In this document: piece after piece, positions 7,492 through 15,670 of the stretch
Position numbering within the stretch: the stretch's first letter is position 1
How the letters are laid out: each line of letters starts with the position of its first letter
NCBI GenBank assembly: GCA_020636045.1
Contig: JACJYP010000024.1
Location: forward strand, 1-21,090
Reading direction: 5' to 3'
Source: Lewinellaceae bacterium
GTDB lineage: Bacteria; Bacteroidota; Bacteroidia; Chitinophagales; Saprospiraceae
DNA length: 21,090 nt
The notes under the pieces: generated by a model
The model's database searches: none
What the model saw: the letters and a program-made list of their open reading frames with translations, nothing else
What the model was told of the DNA's origin: nothing
Translations under genes and position numbers: made by a program

Positions 7492-9933
7492 ATGAACGTT
7501 CAGGCAGCCTTCCGCGATGTCTATCTAACATTTCTGACCGTGCTCGGGAGGGTGTGGCTGCGTATTTCCGCCGCCGTCCGGCGACGGCCCAAAACCAGTG
7601 CCGCGCTATTCGTTTTGTTGCTGGCCTGGCTTTTTTGTCTGCCGCGACCCTTGTTCGACAAACCCCTCTCGGTGGTGCTGGAAGACCGCGAAGGCGAATT
7701 GCTGGGGGCGCGCATTGCCATCGACGGGCAATGGCGTTTTCCGGCCATCGACACGGTGCCGGAGAAATATGCCGCCTGCGTGATCGCTTTCGAAGACAAA
7801 AGGTTTCGCTGGCACCCGGGTATCGATCCTTTCAGCATGTTGCGCGCCTGCTGGCAAAATATCCGGCAGGGCCGTGTGGTCAGCGGCGGCAGTACCCTGA
7901 CCATGCAGGTGATCCGCCTGATGCGCGACAATCCGCCGCGTACCATCTTCCAGAAGGTGCTGGAGATCTTCATGGCGACACGCCTTGAACTGGGTTATTC
8001 CAAACGCGAAATTCTCGGGCTTTACGCTTCCAATGCGCCGTTTGGCGGCAACGTCGTGGGGCTGGAAGCGGCCTCTTGGCGCTATTACGGGAAAAGGCCT
8101 GCGCTGCTCACCTGGGCGGAGGCTGCCACCCTGGCCGTTTTGCCCAACAGTCCCGGACTGATCCACCCCGGCCGCAATCGCAATACCCTGCTGGCGAAAA
8201 GGAACCGCCTGCTTACGGCATTGCGCGACGCGGGAGTGCTGGATGAAACGGATTGTACATTGGCCTGCGAAGAGCCGCTGCCGGAAGAGCCGCTGCCGCT
8301 GCCACAGTTGGCGCCGCATTTGCTGGACCGGCTTTCCCGGGCGCACCAAAACGGCGCTTCGCGGTTCCGGACGACGATCGACCGCTATCTGCAGCAGCGC
8401 ATGCTGGACATCCTGGAACGGCGGCAGGCGCAATACCGGGGAAACGGCGTGTATAATCTGGCGACCGTTATCGTCGACGTCCGTTCCGGCGAGGTGCTGG
8501 CCTATGTGGGGAATGTAAGCGGCGCTGGCCGCGAACACGGGGAGTCCGTTGACATCATCGCTGCTCCGCGCAGCACCGGCAGTATCCTCAAGCCATATCT
8601 ATACGCGCTGGCGCTTGAAAGCGGCGATATTTTGCCAAAAAGCCTCCTGGAAGACATCCCCACGCAGATCGGCCGTTACAAACCCGAAAACTACTACGAA
8701 CAATACGACGGCGCGGTGCCGGCGCGGCGCGCGCTGATCCGCTCGCTGAATGTGCCTTTTGTGCTGCTGCTCCAGCGATACGGCCTCGAGCGTTTCCATT
8801 TCAACCTGCAAAGACTCGGCCTGACAACACTGAACAAACCCCCGTCGCATTACGGCCTGTCGCTGATCCTCGGCGGCGCCGAAGCCAATCTGCTCGATAT
8901 TACGAACGTGTACGCCTGCATGGCCCGGGAACTGGACCGTTTTTACGACCGCAACGGCCGCTACGATGCCGGGGATTTTCGTCCGCCGGGTTTTATGCGC
9001 TCCGACGAACCTGCTTCGCGGTCGCATTTATCGGAAAGCACCGACCTGCTCAGCGCCGGCGCCATCTGGCACACCTTCGAAGCCATGCGGGAAGTGGAAC
9101 GGCCGAACAGCGCCGGCGAGTGGGAACTTTTTGAGGCGGGGCAGCCGGTAGCCTGGAAAACGGGCACCAGTTACGGCTTCCGGGACGCCTGGGCGGCCGG
9201 CGTGACGCCGCGCTACGCCGTCGGCGTATGGGTGGGCAATGCCGACGGAGAAGGGCGGCCCGGGCTGGTCGGGGTAGCCTCGGCGGCGCCGGTGTTGTTT
9301 GAAATATTCGAACAACTGCCTGCCAGCGGCTGGTTCGACCCGCCCTACGACGACATGCTGCAAATGCCGGTTTGCCGGCAAAGCGGATTCCGGGCCGGGG
9401 AATATTGCGAAGCGGATACCGTCTGGACCGCCAAGAGCGGGCTGAAAGCGCCGCAGTGTCCCTATCACCATTTGCTGCACCTCGATGCCGGCGGTCAGTG
9501 GCAGGTCAGCAGCGACTGCGAATCTCCGTCAGGCATGCAACACCACCCGTGGTTCGTACTGCCCCCGGTTGAGGAGTATTATTTTAAAAGCAAAAATCCC
9601 TGGTACACTTCGCCGCCGCCGTTCCGGGCGGATTGCCTGGGCTCGCAGGCTGCACAGGGGAATAATCCCATGCAACTGATCTACCCCCGGCATCCGACAC
9701 AGATCTATGTGCCGGTCGACCTGGACGGCACCTTGAGCAGCACCGTTTTTGAAGTGGCGCACCGGGTACCCGATTGCGAAGTGTTCTGGCACCTCGACGG
9801 CACGTATCTGGGCAGTACGAAGACATTTCACCAGATGGCCCTGCAACCCGCCATAGGGCAGCATCTGCTCACTCTGGTCGACAAAAACGGCTACCGCCTG
9901 GAGCAGCGTTTCGAGATCATCGGAAAAAAATGA
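7492..9933 (+). CDS. pbpC: Penicillin-binding protein 1C (bifunctional peptidoglycan glycosyltransferase/transpeptidase)
   Basis: 813 residues, a usual length for PBP1C. A short basic cytoplasmic segment precedes one membrane span (about 36-51). The GT51 glycosyltransferase domain follows, with the catalytic glutamate in EDKRF (E101), the conserved GGSTLTMQ motif and a second acidic motif in KVLEIFMATRLE. The penicillin-binding transpeptidase domain has S364-I-L-K367 (active-site serine), S418-L-N420 and K556-T-G558. A Cys-containing linker with CPYHH and a C-terminal beta-domain (about 724-813, the BiPBP_C type) are typical of the 1C subclass. It would polymerise lipid II and cross-link stem peptides in the periplasm. 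The ATG at 7492 gives a good N-terminus and no Shine-Dalgarno is seen. PBP1C genes often sit beside an alpha-2-macroglobulin gene; here the neighbours are the two giant surface-protein genes and no such gene is in the window. Confidence 0.95.
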   Translation: MNVQAAFRDVYLTFLTVLGRVWLRISAAVRRRPKTSAALFVLLLAWLFCLPRPLFDKPLSVVLEDREGELLGARIAIDGQWRFPAIDTVPEKYAACVIAFEDKRFRWHPGIDPFSMLRACWQNIRQGRVVSGGSTLTMQVIRLMRDNPPRTIFQKVLEIFMATRLELGYSKREILGLYASNAPFGGNVVGLEAASWRYYGKRPALLTWAEAATLAVLPNSPGLIHPGRNRNTLLAKRNRLLTALRDAGVLDETDCTLACEEPLPEEPLPLPQLAPHLLDRLSRAHQNGASRFRTTIDRYLQQRMLDILERRQAQYRGNGVYNLATVIVDVRSGEVLAYVGNVSGAGREHGESVDIIAAPRSTGSILKPYLYALALESGDILPKSLLEDIPTQIGRYKPENYYEQYDGAVPARRALIRSLNVPFVLLLQRYGLERFHFNLQRLGLTTLNKPPSHYGLSLILGGAEANLLDITNVYACMARELDRFYDRNGRYDAGDFRPPGFMRSDEPASRSHLSESTDLLSAGAIWHTFEAMREVERPNSAGEWELFEAGQPVAWKTGTSYGFRDAWAAGVTPRYAVGVWVGNADGEGRPGLVGVASAAPVLFEIFEQLPASGWFDPPYDDMLQMPVCRQSGFRAGEYCEADTVWTAKSGLKAPQCPYHHLLHLDAGGQWQVSSDCESPSGMQHHPWFVLPPVEEYYFKSKNPWYTSPPPFRADCLGSQAAQGNNPMQLIYPRHPTQIYVPVDLDGTLSSTVFEVAHRVPDCEVFWHLDGTYLGSTKTFHQMALQPAIGQHLLTLVDKNGYRLEQRFEIIGKK

Positions 9934-9937
9934 TCCG

Positions 9938-10126
9938 TTCCGAATTTTTTCAATAATCGGAAATATGTTGTTTCAGCCCGTGATTTCAATCGTGGGCTGA
10001 AACAAAACAAGCAGATATTCAACGGTTTTAACCGTTTACAAATGCCAGAACAGAGCGATAAAACGGTTCAATTTTTCTTCTTTTTCGCAAATCCCGCGAT
10101 TAAAATCGCGGGTTGAAAAATTTGGG
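9938..10126. repeat. 190-bp element with hairpin ends, copy A
   Basis: It begins five bases after the pbpC stop and fills most of the convergent gap to the second giant gene. It contains a left hairpin (GTTTCAGCCC 9970-9979 with GGGCTGAAAC 9994-10003), a central palindrome AACGGTTTTAACCGTT (10021-10036) and a right hairpin (CCCGCGAT 10093-10100 with ATCGCGGG 10105-10112). The left and right hairpins are inverted copies of one another, and the extreme ends resemble an inverted repeat (CCGAATTTTTTCAA / reverse of TTGAAAAATTTGG). A second copy at 19470-19662 aligns along its whole length. It encodes no plausible protein. It may also act as a bidirectional terminator for the two convergent genes. 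Confidence 0.85.
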
Positions 10127-10159
10127 ATCACTCATGTTTTAAGATCAATGACCCCCAAT

Positions 10160-13100
10160 TCAAGGGATCAAAAGCATCTTGCGCACCGCGCTCTCGGTTG
10201 CCGTCTCCAGTTTGTAGTACAATACGCCGGAAGCATCGATCTGATTCCTGTCGAGGCGAATGCTGTGATACCCCTGCTGGTAGTATCCCGATTGCGAATG
10301 GATGACATGCCCGGCGTCGTTGAATACCGTGAGCGTTGCTTCCGAACCGGAAGGCAGGTGAAAGCCGATGGTCGTTTCCTCGCGGAACGGATTCGGCTGG
10401 TTCTGGTACAATTCAAAGCCGACTTTCGAGATCAGGCGATTGTCGAAAAGCAGCGCGATATCTTTCAGGGAGTAGGGCGTTTCCGCCTTCGCCGGGGTTT
10501 CGGCGGGTAAATATGCTTCCGCCCGGGTGATGCGGCTTGAAACGCCGAGCATGTTGCTCAGGCGGCCTGCCTGGGTTGCCCTGAAAATGATGGAAAATTC
10601 GGCGGCTCCGGTTTCTACCGAGACCGTCACGGCTCCGTCGCTGTCGGCAGTTTGCGGGAATACGGCGAAGTGGTCGTTGCCGAGGCCGATTCCCGGCACG
10701 ATCTCTACCACTTCCAGTCCGCTGGTATTCAGCGTAAACTGATACCCAAGGGCCTTTTCCGCCGATTTGAAACGCACGGAAAATACCTCGTCGCGCTCCA
10801 CGCCCCGGTCGTTCAACTGGAAGAAAAATATCCCCGAAGAGCGGCTGAGCGGCGCCTGTACATTGTCGGGCAGCACCGTATTGTTGACATCGCCGATTTT
10901 GACGCCCACGAAATTGTCATCCGCCTGGTCTTCCGTCACACCGGTGCGGGTAATGAATTCGGGGAATTGCGAAGCAAAGGGGTTCGCCGGTTGGGGGAAC
11001 ACAAAGTCTCTGTCCACAAAGCGCCAGGAGGTGTTGTTGGGCAGTTCGTTGTAAATACCGAGGATCAGTTTGCGGAATTCCACCACGTCGAACGAGGTCA
11101 CGGATCCCGATTTGTTCGCGTCGGCGGCGATGATCTTGTAAGGTGAATTCAACTGCTCCAGCCCCAGGATATGTCTGGAGATCAGCACCAGGTCGAACGT
11201 AGACACGCCGTTGAGCGGATCGTCGTTTTTGTAGGGCGTCAGCGTATAGTCGCTGCCCGAAACCACCAGCGAAGGGAACAGGAACACGCCCTGGGCGTCT
11301 GTCACGGTTTGGGAATCGATGTCGGGCTGGGTCGGGCTGATCGTCACGATGGCGTTCACGACGGCCGTATCCACCTCCGTTCTGATGTTCCCCCCGATGC
11401 TGAGGCTGTCGACGGGCGAGCAAAAATCGCCCGGATCTTCCAGTTCCAGTTCGAACGTGCAAAAACTCGTATTTCCCGCGAGGTCACGCACCCACAACTC
11501 GCCGGTCTGTGTGCCCAGATCGTCACAATTGTAGCCGAGGCTGCCGACTGCCTGTCCGCCGGTATCGACGGGAAATCCGCTGCCGGCGCCCGTTTTCCGC
11601 AGGGAATATTCGAGCAGGTTCAGGTCCACGGTGAACGGCGTAGGCGGCGTGCAGTTATCCTGCGCGTTCAGCAACACATCCGTAACGCCCAGTTCCAGGC
11701 TCTGGGATACGGGCAAGTCAAACATCAGGCCCGTCAGGCAGTTGACTTCCGGGTCGCCGGTATCTGCAACGCTGAAGATATACTCGCAGGTAGTCTGGTT
11801 GCCACATTCATCGCTGACGACCCATTGAATACGGTGCGTTCCGTAGGGCAGCAGCGGTGCAATGCCCGGCTCGCCGTACGGACTGCCGGGAGCAGGCATC
11901 TGCGCAAGTGTTTTCCATTGCACTTCTGCCGTCAACTGGCCGCCGCCGGGCGTCAGGTGCACAGCCCAGCGGTACAGATCGTCAGCCGCTACGGCCCGGC
12001 CGTCAAAGATGCTCGAAGTGCCGCCCGAATAGTTGGGGTTGCCGGCGTTGTTGAAATTGACCGTGCCGGGCGCCGGCGCGTTGTTGCTGTTGATGACGGT
12101 TTCCTGGGTATCGTCGCCGTCGAGATCGAGAAACAGCAAATACGAGACCTGGAGCTCTGCTCCTGCGCAGGAATCGGTGGCGATAACGGACAATGCAGCC
12201 GCGCCTTCACACATATCGTTCAGGCCGGTCGCGGCATCGGTCCAGTATGCCTGATTCCAGAATGCCGGGTCGTTCACCGTTGTATCGCCGAAAGCGACAA
12301 GCGAGTCGGGGCAGGAAACAACGGGCGCCTGATCATCGATGATCCAGATGATCTGCGTGTATTCGTAGGCGTTGATATTGGCATCCCAGAAAGTAGAAAA
12401 ATCGGTGTCACCCGTACTGCTCGTATCGACAGGGGATTGCGTAGCGGCCCAGGGCGCCGGGGCGCCGGGGGCAGAAACGATCGGCCCCGGCAGGTTTGCG
12501 AGGGCCATCGGGTCCGCTTCGGGCGCAGGATTGGGCACAACCGTTACAGCCTGGTTCGGGGCGTAGGTGCAAAGATTGTACACCAGCCATTTTCGCTCGA
12601 TCCTTTGGCAGGCATCGGGCACCACATCGATGGTGGTATCCGAGAAAACAGCGGCGATCTGCCCGCAGCCATTGTTCAGAAATTGCGGTTCGCCATACAG
12701 GCCGTTGCCATTGCAGGCCTTTACGATCGTATCGTCGGGGAAATGCACGTAAAAATCCTGCTGGAACTCCACTTCTATCTGCTGGCTGCACTGCGAACCG
12801 TCGCCGTGTTTGTCGTACACCTCGAATGTGCGGACAATAATGCCTTTCGCGCATGCAGAATCGAATTGCGTATCGTCGATGACCACGGCGACGGAATCCA
12901 CATTACAGGATTGCACCATGACGCCGTAGGAGTTGAGGCTCGGGTCGAAATCGCCGCAGGACACGGTTACGTCAGGCGGCGCCGTACATTGGGCCGGCAT
13001 CGTATCCACCACCACTACTTTCAAAGAGCAATCGCTCGACTGGCTAATGGCGTAATCTTCGGATACCGGGCCGTCGGGCACCGCCACGTCGTACACGCGG

Positions 13101-14800
13101 AGGATCACGTCGATCGTATCGCCCGCATCTGCGCAGCAAAATACGACGGCGTCGTCGAACTGGTCGCTGGAGAGGCAGACGGGGTTGGAAGTTTTGCGGC
13201 GTACCTTATAATACAATTGCTGGCCGCAGGCTACATCAGAATTGAAATCGAGGGTATCAGCCCCGAGCGCATAACTGCCGTTGGGGGAGAGTTGTGCTGT
13301 GATGATGGGAAAACACCCGGCCAGCGGCGCTGACGAATCGGCCACTGTCAGCCACATTTCGCAGGTGCCGACATTGCCGCAACTGTCCATGGCTGCGTAG
13401 GTGAGCACGGTAGAGTAGACCGGTATTTCGGTCATCGGGGTGAAACTGGCGCCCGTGCCGCCGTTTTCGAGCGTACCGACAAGCGTATCCGACATGCCGT
13501 CGGCCGACCAGATCGCCGCGGCCCATACCACAGGCGAGCAATCGTCGCTCAGCGTTATGGGCGGCAGATCGACCATACCCGTGCAGTTGGCGCCGGGTAC
13601 GAGTACAAACAGGCTCGAATCACAGGCGACGGAAGGACCTTTGGTATCGAGAATGTCGATGACCTGGGTTTTTGTGGCGCTGGTGTCTACGCATATGTTT
13701 GTGAACACCCATTTCCGGAAAAAATGGGTAGAACCGGGGCAAATGACTTCCAGCGAGTCGTTGAAGCCGACGTCGATCGAGCACAGGTTGGTGAAGGTCC
13801 GGCCGGCGAAAGTAAAGTACGGAACACCGGTATTGTCGAGCGACAGATCGGGGTTGACGCAGTCCAGCGTAGTATCAGCGGGTACTTGAATGTCGTCGGG
13901 GTTGAGCAGCGTCAGGTGGATTTGCTGGATGCAGGTCGTTTCATTGTCCCGTTCGTCCGATGCCGTCCAAAGCCTGCTGATGGTCTCGCTGTAACCGCTG
14001 GTGCAATCTTCCGTAAGGTAGGTATCGACAAAATCGAGCATGACCAGACCGCCACAGGCGTCGGGCGACATGGGCAGCGCCGCTGCGATATTCAAACTGT
14101 CGTGTAAAAAATCGGGCGTGGTGTTCAGGATGACACAAGGGATGTTAAGGTCTTCGCACACCAGCGCCGGCGGAATCGTATCGATCACATGTATTTCTCC
14201 GATACACAACTCTCCGGACAGGGGGTCGGTCACCCGAACGCCGTAAAATTTATCCAGATCGGCTTGCGTCAGGTTTGCCGGCACCCAGGGGCCGTTGTCG
14301 AGGGGTGGCGTCTTGTCCACTGCTACATTGTAGACATCCGCGCAGCCGATCGGAAGGTTCAGGATCTGCGCTGCATTTACCTGTACCGTACAGTTCGGGC
14401 CGAGCGGGATGTCAACCAGCGATTTGCAGATGGGTGTGGTCTGAAAGTGCTCGACCGTAACCGTGAACGCACAGGTAGCGGTATTGCCGACCTGATCGGT
14501 CACCAGAAAGACATTGGTCGTATTTCCGATCTGAAAAAAACTGCCGGATGCCAGACCGCTGAGTTGTATCAGAATGGGGTTGGGCTGATCGTCGTCGACC
14601 GTGACGGTGTAGTTGTACATGGCCTCACAATCACCCGGCAATGCAACTACGGTGTCGTTGGCCGGGCATGTGATCGTAGGGGGCAGGGTGTCGTTGGCCG
14701 GACTGAAAAAAGTATCCGGACGATCACAAACTGAAGGCGACAAGTCTGCTCCATAAGCGTGAATGCTCAACAGCAGACTGAAGAGGAGTAAACGGTTCAT
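10160..14800 (-). CDS. Giant secreted HYR-repeat surface protein with dockerin-like, cohesin-like and T9SS sorting domains
   Basis: 1546 residues. Signal peptide about 1-18 (LLLFSLLLSIHAYGA). An uninterrupted HYR module (PPTITCPANDTV ... DQVGNTATCAF) is followed by further Cys-rich HYR-like modules, each introduced by PP/AP plus a beta strand. A Ca-loop-like DLDGDDTQE and the adjacent YSGG motif match the first giant protein. Near the C-terminus are two dockerin-like 12-residue loops (about 1192-1203 and 1226-1237, the second DANKSGSVTSFD), a cohesin-like segment (about 1323-1440) and a T9SS type A sorting domain (about 1462-1546, YQNQPNPF ... GVLYYKLE). Alignment by eye with the protein at 185-6733 is collinear throughout; this one lacks the CUB domain, the segment splitting the first HYR module and the P-domain. 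It is expected on the cell surface or in the matrix. It is transcribed towards pbpC. Confidence 0.93.
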   Translation of the reverse strand: MNRLLLFSLLLSIHAYGADLSPSVCDRPDTFFSPANDTLPPTITCPANDTVVALPGDCEAMYNYTVTVDDDQPNPILIQLSGLASGSFFQIGNTTNVFLVTDQVGNTATCAFTVTVEHFQTTPICKSLVDIPLGPNCTVQVNAAQILNLPIGCADVYNVAVDKTPPLDNGPWVPANLTQADLDKFYGVRVTDPLSGELCIGEIHVIDTIPPALVCEDLNIPCVILNTTPDFLHDSLNIAAALPMSPDACGGLVMLDFVDTYLTEDCTSGYSETISRLWTASDERDNETTCIQQIHLTLLNPDDIQVPADTTLDCVNPDLSLDNTGVPYFTFAGRTFTNLCSIDVGFNDSLEVICPGSTHFFRKWVFTNICVDTSATKTQVIDILDTKGPSVACDSSLFVLVPGANCTGMVDLPPITLSDDCSPVVWAAAIWSADGMSDTLVGTLENGGTGASFTPMTEIPVYSTVLTYAAMDSCGNVGTCEMWLTVADSSAPLAGCFPIITAQLSPNGSYALGADTLDFNSDVACGQQLYYKVRRKTSNPVCLSSDQFDDAVVFCCADAGDTIDVILRVYDVAVPDGPVSEDYAISQSSDCSLKVVVVDTMPAQCTAPPDVTVSCGDFDPSLNSYGVMVQSCNVDSVAVVIDDTQFDSACAKGIIVRTFEVYDKHGDGSQCSQQIEVEFQQDFYVHFPDDTIVKACNGNGLYGEPQFLNNGCGQIAAVFSDTTIDVVPDACQRIERKWLVYNLCTYAPNQAVTVVPNPAPEADPMALANLPGPIVSAPGAPAPWAATQSPVDTSSTGDTDFSTFWDANINAYEYTQIIWIIDDQAPVVSCPDSLVAFGDTTVNDPAFWNQAYWTDAATGLNDMCEGAAALSVIATDSCAGAELQVSYLLFLDLDGDDTQETVINSNNAPAPGTVNFNNAGNPNYSGGTSSIFDGRAVAADDLYRWAVHLTPGGGQLTAEVQWKTLAQMPAPGSPYGEPGIAPLLPYGTHRIQWVVSDECGNQTTCEYIFSVADTGDPEVNCLTGLMFDLPVSQSLELGVTDVLLNAQDNCTPPTPFTVDLNLLEYSLRKTGAGSGFPVDTGGQAVGSLGYNCDDLGTQTGELWVRDLAGNTSFCTFELELEDPGDFCSPVDSLSIGGNIRTEVDTAVVNAIVTISPTQPDIDSQTVTDAQGVFLFPSLVVSGSDYTLTPYKNDDPLNGVSTFDLVLISRHILGLEQLNSPYKIIAADANKSGSVTSFDVVEFRKLILGIYNELPNNTSWRFVDRDFVFPQPANPFASQFPEFITRTGVTEDQADDNFVGVKIGDVNNTVLPDNVQAPLSRSSGIFFFQLNDRGVERDEVFSVRFKSAEKALGYQFTLNTSGLEVVEIVPGIGLGNDHFAVFPQTADSDGAVTVSVETGAAEFSIIFRATQAGRLSNMLGVSSRITRAEAYLPAETPAKAETPYSLKDIALLFDNRLISKVGFELYQNQPNPFREETTIGFHLPSGSEATLTVFNDAGHVIHSQSGYYQQGYHSIRLDRNQIDASGVLYYKLETATESAVRKMLLIP

Positions 14801-14849
14801 AGGACAAAGTTGAAAAAACGGTTGCGTTTTTCTGTTGCGAAAGAACCGC

Positions 14850-14879
14850 GAAAGCTACGCCAGTTTTTCGCCTCGTCAA
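14850..14879 (-). promoter_or_regulatory. Promoter of the 1546-residue surface protein gene
   Basis: On the minus strand TTG (complement of 14877-14879) is followed after 19 bases by TAGCTTTC (complement of 14850-14857). This matches the Bacteroidota TTG-N19..21-TAnnTTTG promoter except for the last base. It lies about 50 bp upstream of the ATG at 14800. The remaining leader is A/T-rich without a Shine-Dalgarno sequence. Confidence 0.55.
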
Positions 14880-15008
14880 TGCCGTTTATCTATTTTACGA
14901 TCCCGGTAACGTGGAAATAACGCAATGTGTCGTCAAAGCGCCGATAACAGGCCTCTTACGCGCCTGACAAACAGGCTTCATGAGAAACCGGCTATGATCT
15001 TTACGCGC

Positions 15009-15206
15009 TTACCTGTTCATTTTTTTCGCCATTTTTTTTGGGAAAAGCCCGCCGTCGCGCTTTTTGCCGGATTTATAACTGCCGTTTTTGGCGGTTTTCG
15101 GTTTGAGGCTTTCAGTCGATTCACAGCCACTTTTTGTCTTGCAGGCAGGCGCAAGGAAGGCGAAAAGGAAAAGGGTCAGAACAACAGTGATGTAATGCTT
15201 TTTCAT
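15009..15206 (-). CDS. Small lipoprotein with a basic C-terminal tail
   Basis: 65 residues from the ATG at 15206. A longer frame runs upstream, but the lipoprotein signal (basic MKKH, hydrophobic core, lipobox LAPAC with Cys24) begins here, so this start is chosen. The mature part is about 42 residues with a second cysteine (SGC), many lysines and a GLFPKKMAKKMNR tail. It should be lipidated and membrane-anchored. I recognise the general look of small Bacteroidota lipoproteins ending in a LFPKKM-like segment but cannot name a function. It stands alone, 208 bp upstream of the giant gene's start on the same strand, with its own candidate promoter. Confidence 0.7.
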   Translation of the reverse strand: MKKHYITVVLTLFLFAFLAPACKTKSGCESTESLKPKTAKNGSYKSGKKRDGGLFPKKMAKKMNR

Positions 15207-15236
15207 GTTTGTTTGTCTGGACAGGATTGATAAAAT

Positions 15237-15268
15237 GCGGTTTGACCGCCCGTCTGAAAACGAAGATA
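15237..15268 (-). promoter_or_regulatory. Candidate promoter and leader hairpin of the small lipoprotein gene
   Basis: TATCTTCG on the minus strand (15261-15268) fits the TAnnTTTG -7 box with one mismatch, about 55 bp before the ATG at 15206; no clear -33 TTG is present. The leader contains GCGGT-CAA-ACCGC (15237-15249), a perfect 5-bp stem with a 3-nt loop. Whether this stem regulates anything cannot be told from the sequence. Confidence 0.4.
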
Positions 15269-15368
15269 GCCAGGATTCATTGTAAAAAATAATAAATGGC
15301 TGCGCATATTGTACCCCTGGCGGTATGCGCATATTTCCGGAAGGACTTCCTGTATAATGAACTAAAAG

Positions 15369-15431
15369 ATTGCCGCTCCGTAGGAGCCGGCCGTTACGCC
15401 CGAACATGGCCGGCTCCTACGGAGCGGCAAT
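15369..15431. repeat. 63-bp perfect inverted repeat (REPIN-like)
   Basis: A perfect 24-bp inverted repeat, 15369-15392 with 15408-15431 (outer ends ATTGCCGCTCCG / CGGAGCGGCAAT), surrounds a 15-nt loop. Each arm can fold alone as GCTCC-GTA-GGAGC, so the unit looks like two small REP hairpins in inverted orientation. Its sequence is unrelated to the inverted repeat at 7131-7256 although the organisation is the same. Confidence 0.85.
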
Positions 15432-15449
15432 TCATTCAGGACACTTTTG

Positions 15450-15475
15450 CTATAAACCGCCGGCCCCTGCGGGGC
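15450..15475 (+). repeat. CTATAAAC box with a GC-rich hairpin
   Basis: CTATAAAC (15450-15457) is followed by four bases and then GGCCCC-TGC-GGGGC (stem GCCCC 15463-15467 with GGGGC 15471-15475). Box and spacing are the same as in the three composite elements, but the stem sequence is different. It lies 18 bp after the 63-bp inverted repeat, in the place hairpin 1 occupies in the full copies. Confidence 0.6.
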
Positions 15476-15538
15476 GATTTTAGGTTGAACGGTTTTGCGC
15501 AGGACCAATCGACCCTGAATCGGAGGGGGGAATGTCAA

Positions 15539-15647
15539 AGGAAACCCCGGACGGGGTTGATACACGATTCTTTTTCTCTTTCTGTCTATAAACGAGAATT
15601 CCCTCCGGGAATGATCAATGCTTCTGATGGACGCAATATGCTGATAG
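15539..15647 (+). repeat. Composite two-hairpin element, copy 3
   Basis: AGGAAACCCC starts at 15539. Hairpin 1 is AACCCC (15543-15548) with GGGGTT (15553-15558). After a pyrimidine-rich spacer comes CTATAAAC (15586-15593), four bases, then hairpin 2 ATTCCC (15598-15603) with GGGAAT (15607-15612), and 23 bases later the tail ATATGCTGATAG (15636-15647). The order and most spacings equal copy 2 at 6986-7093, about 8.5 kb away. Confidence 0.8.
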
Positions 15648-15670
15648 TCAGAAAATAATACCGCAAGCGG

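Larger units (their letters stand above)
15207..15670. other. 464-bp intergenic stretch with several repeat elements
   Basis: It lies between the small lipoprotein gene start and the metalloprotease gene end. It holds the lipoprotein promoter, a 63-bp perfect inverted repeat (15369-15431), a CTATAAAC-plus-hairpin unit (15450-15475), and a full composite two-hairpin element (15539-15647) ending 23 bp before the metalloprotease stop codon. Open frames crossing the palindromes look like by-products and no gene is supported. Confidence 0.8.

Noticed and set aside
11171..13333. Plus-strand open frame of 720 codons inside the second giant gene
   Set aside because: Antisense shadow of the 1546-residue protein, with the same Arg/His/Val-rich composition and no signal peptide or domain. 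The minus-strand frame is supported by paralogy.
14962..14976. Hairpin GCCTG-ACAAA-CAGGC as terminator of the small lipoprotein gene
   Set aside because: The stem is only 5 bp, no T-tract follows in the direction of transcription, and hairpins of this size occur by chance in such sequence.
15207..15407. N-terminal extension of the small lipoprotein up to 15407
   Set aside because: The extension would pass through the promoter-like box and the 63-bp inverted repeat and would bury the lipoprotein signal in the middle of the protein.
15296..15658. Plus-strand 120-codon open frame
   Set aside because: It runs across three palindromic elements and its sequence is dictated by them; no start context or homology is evident.
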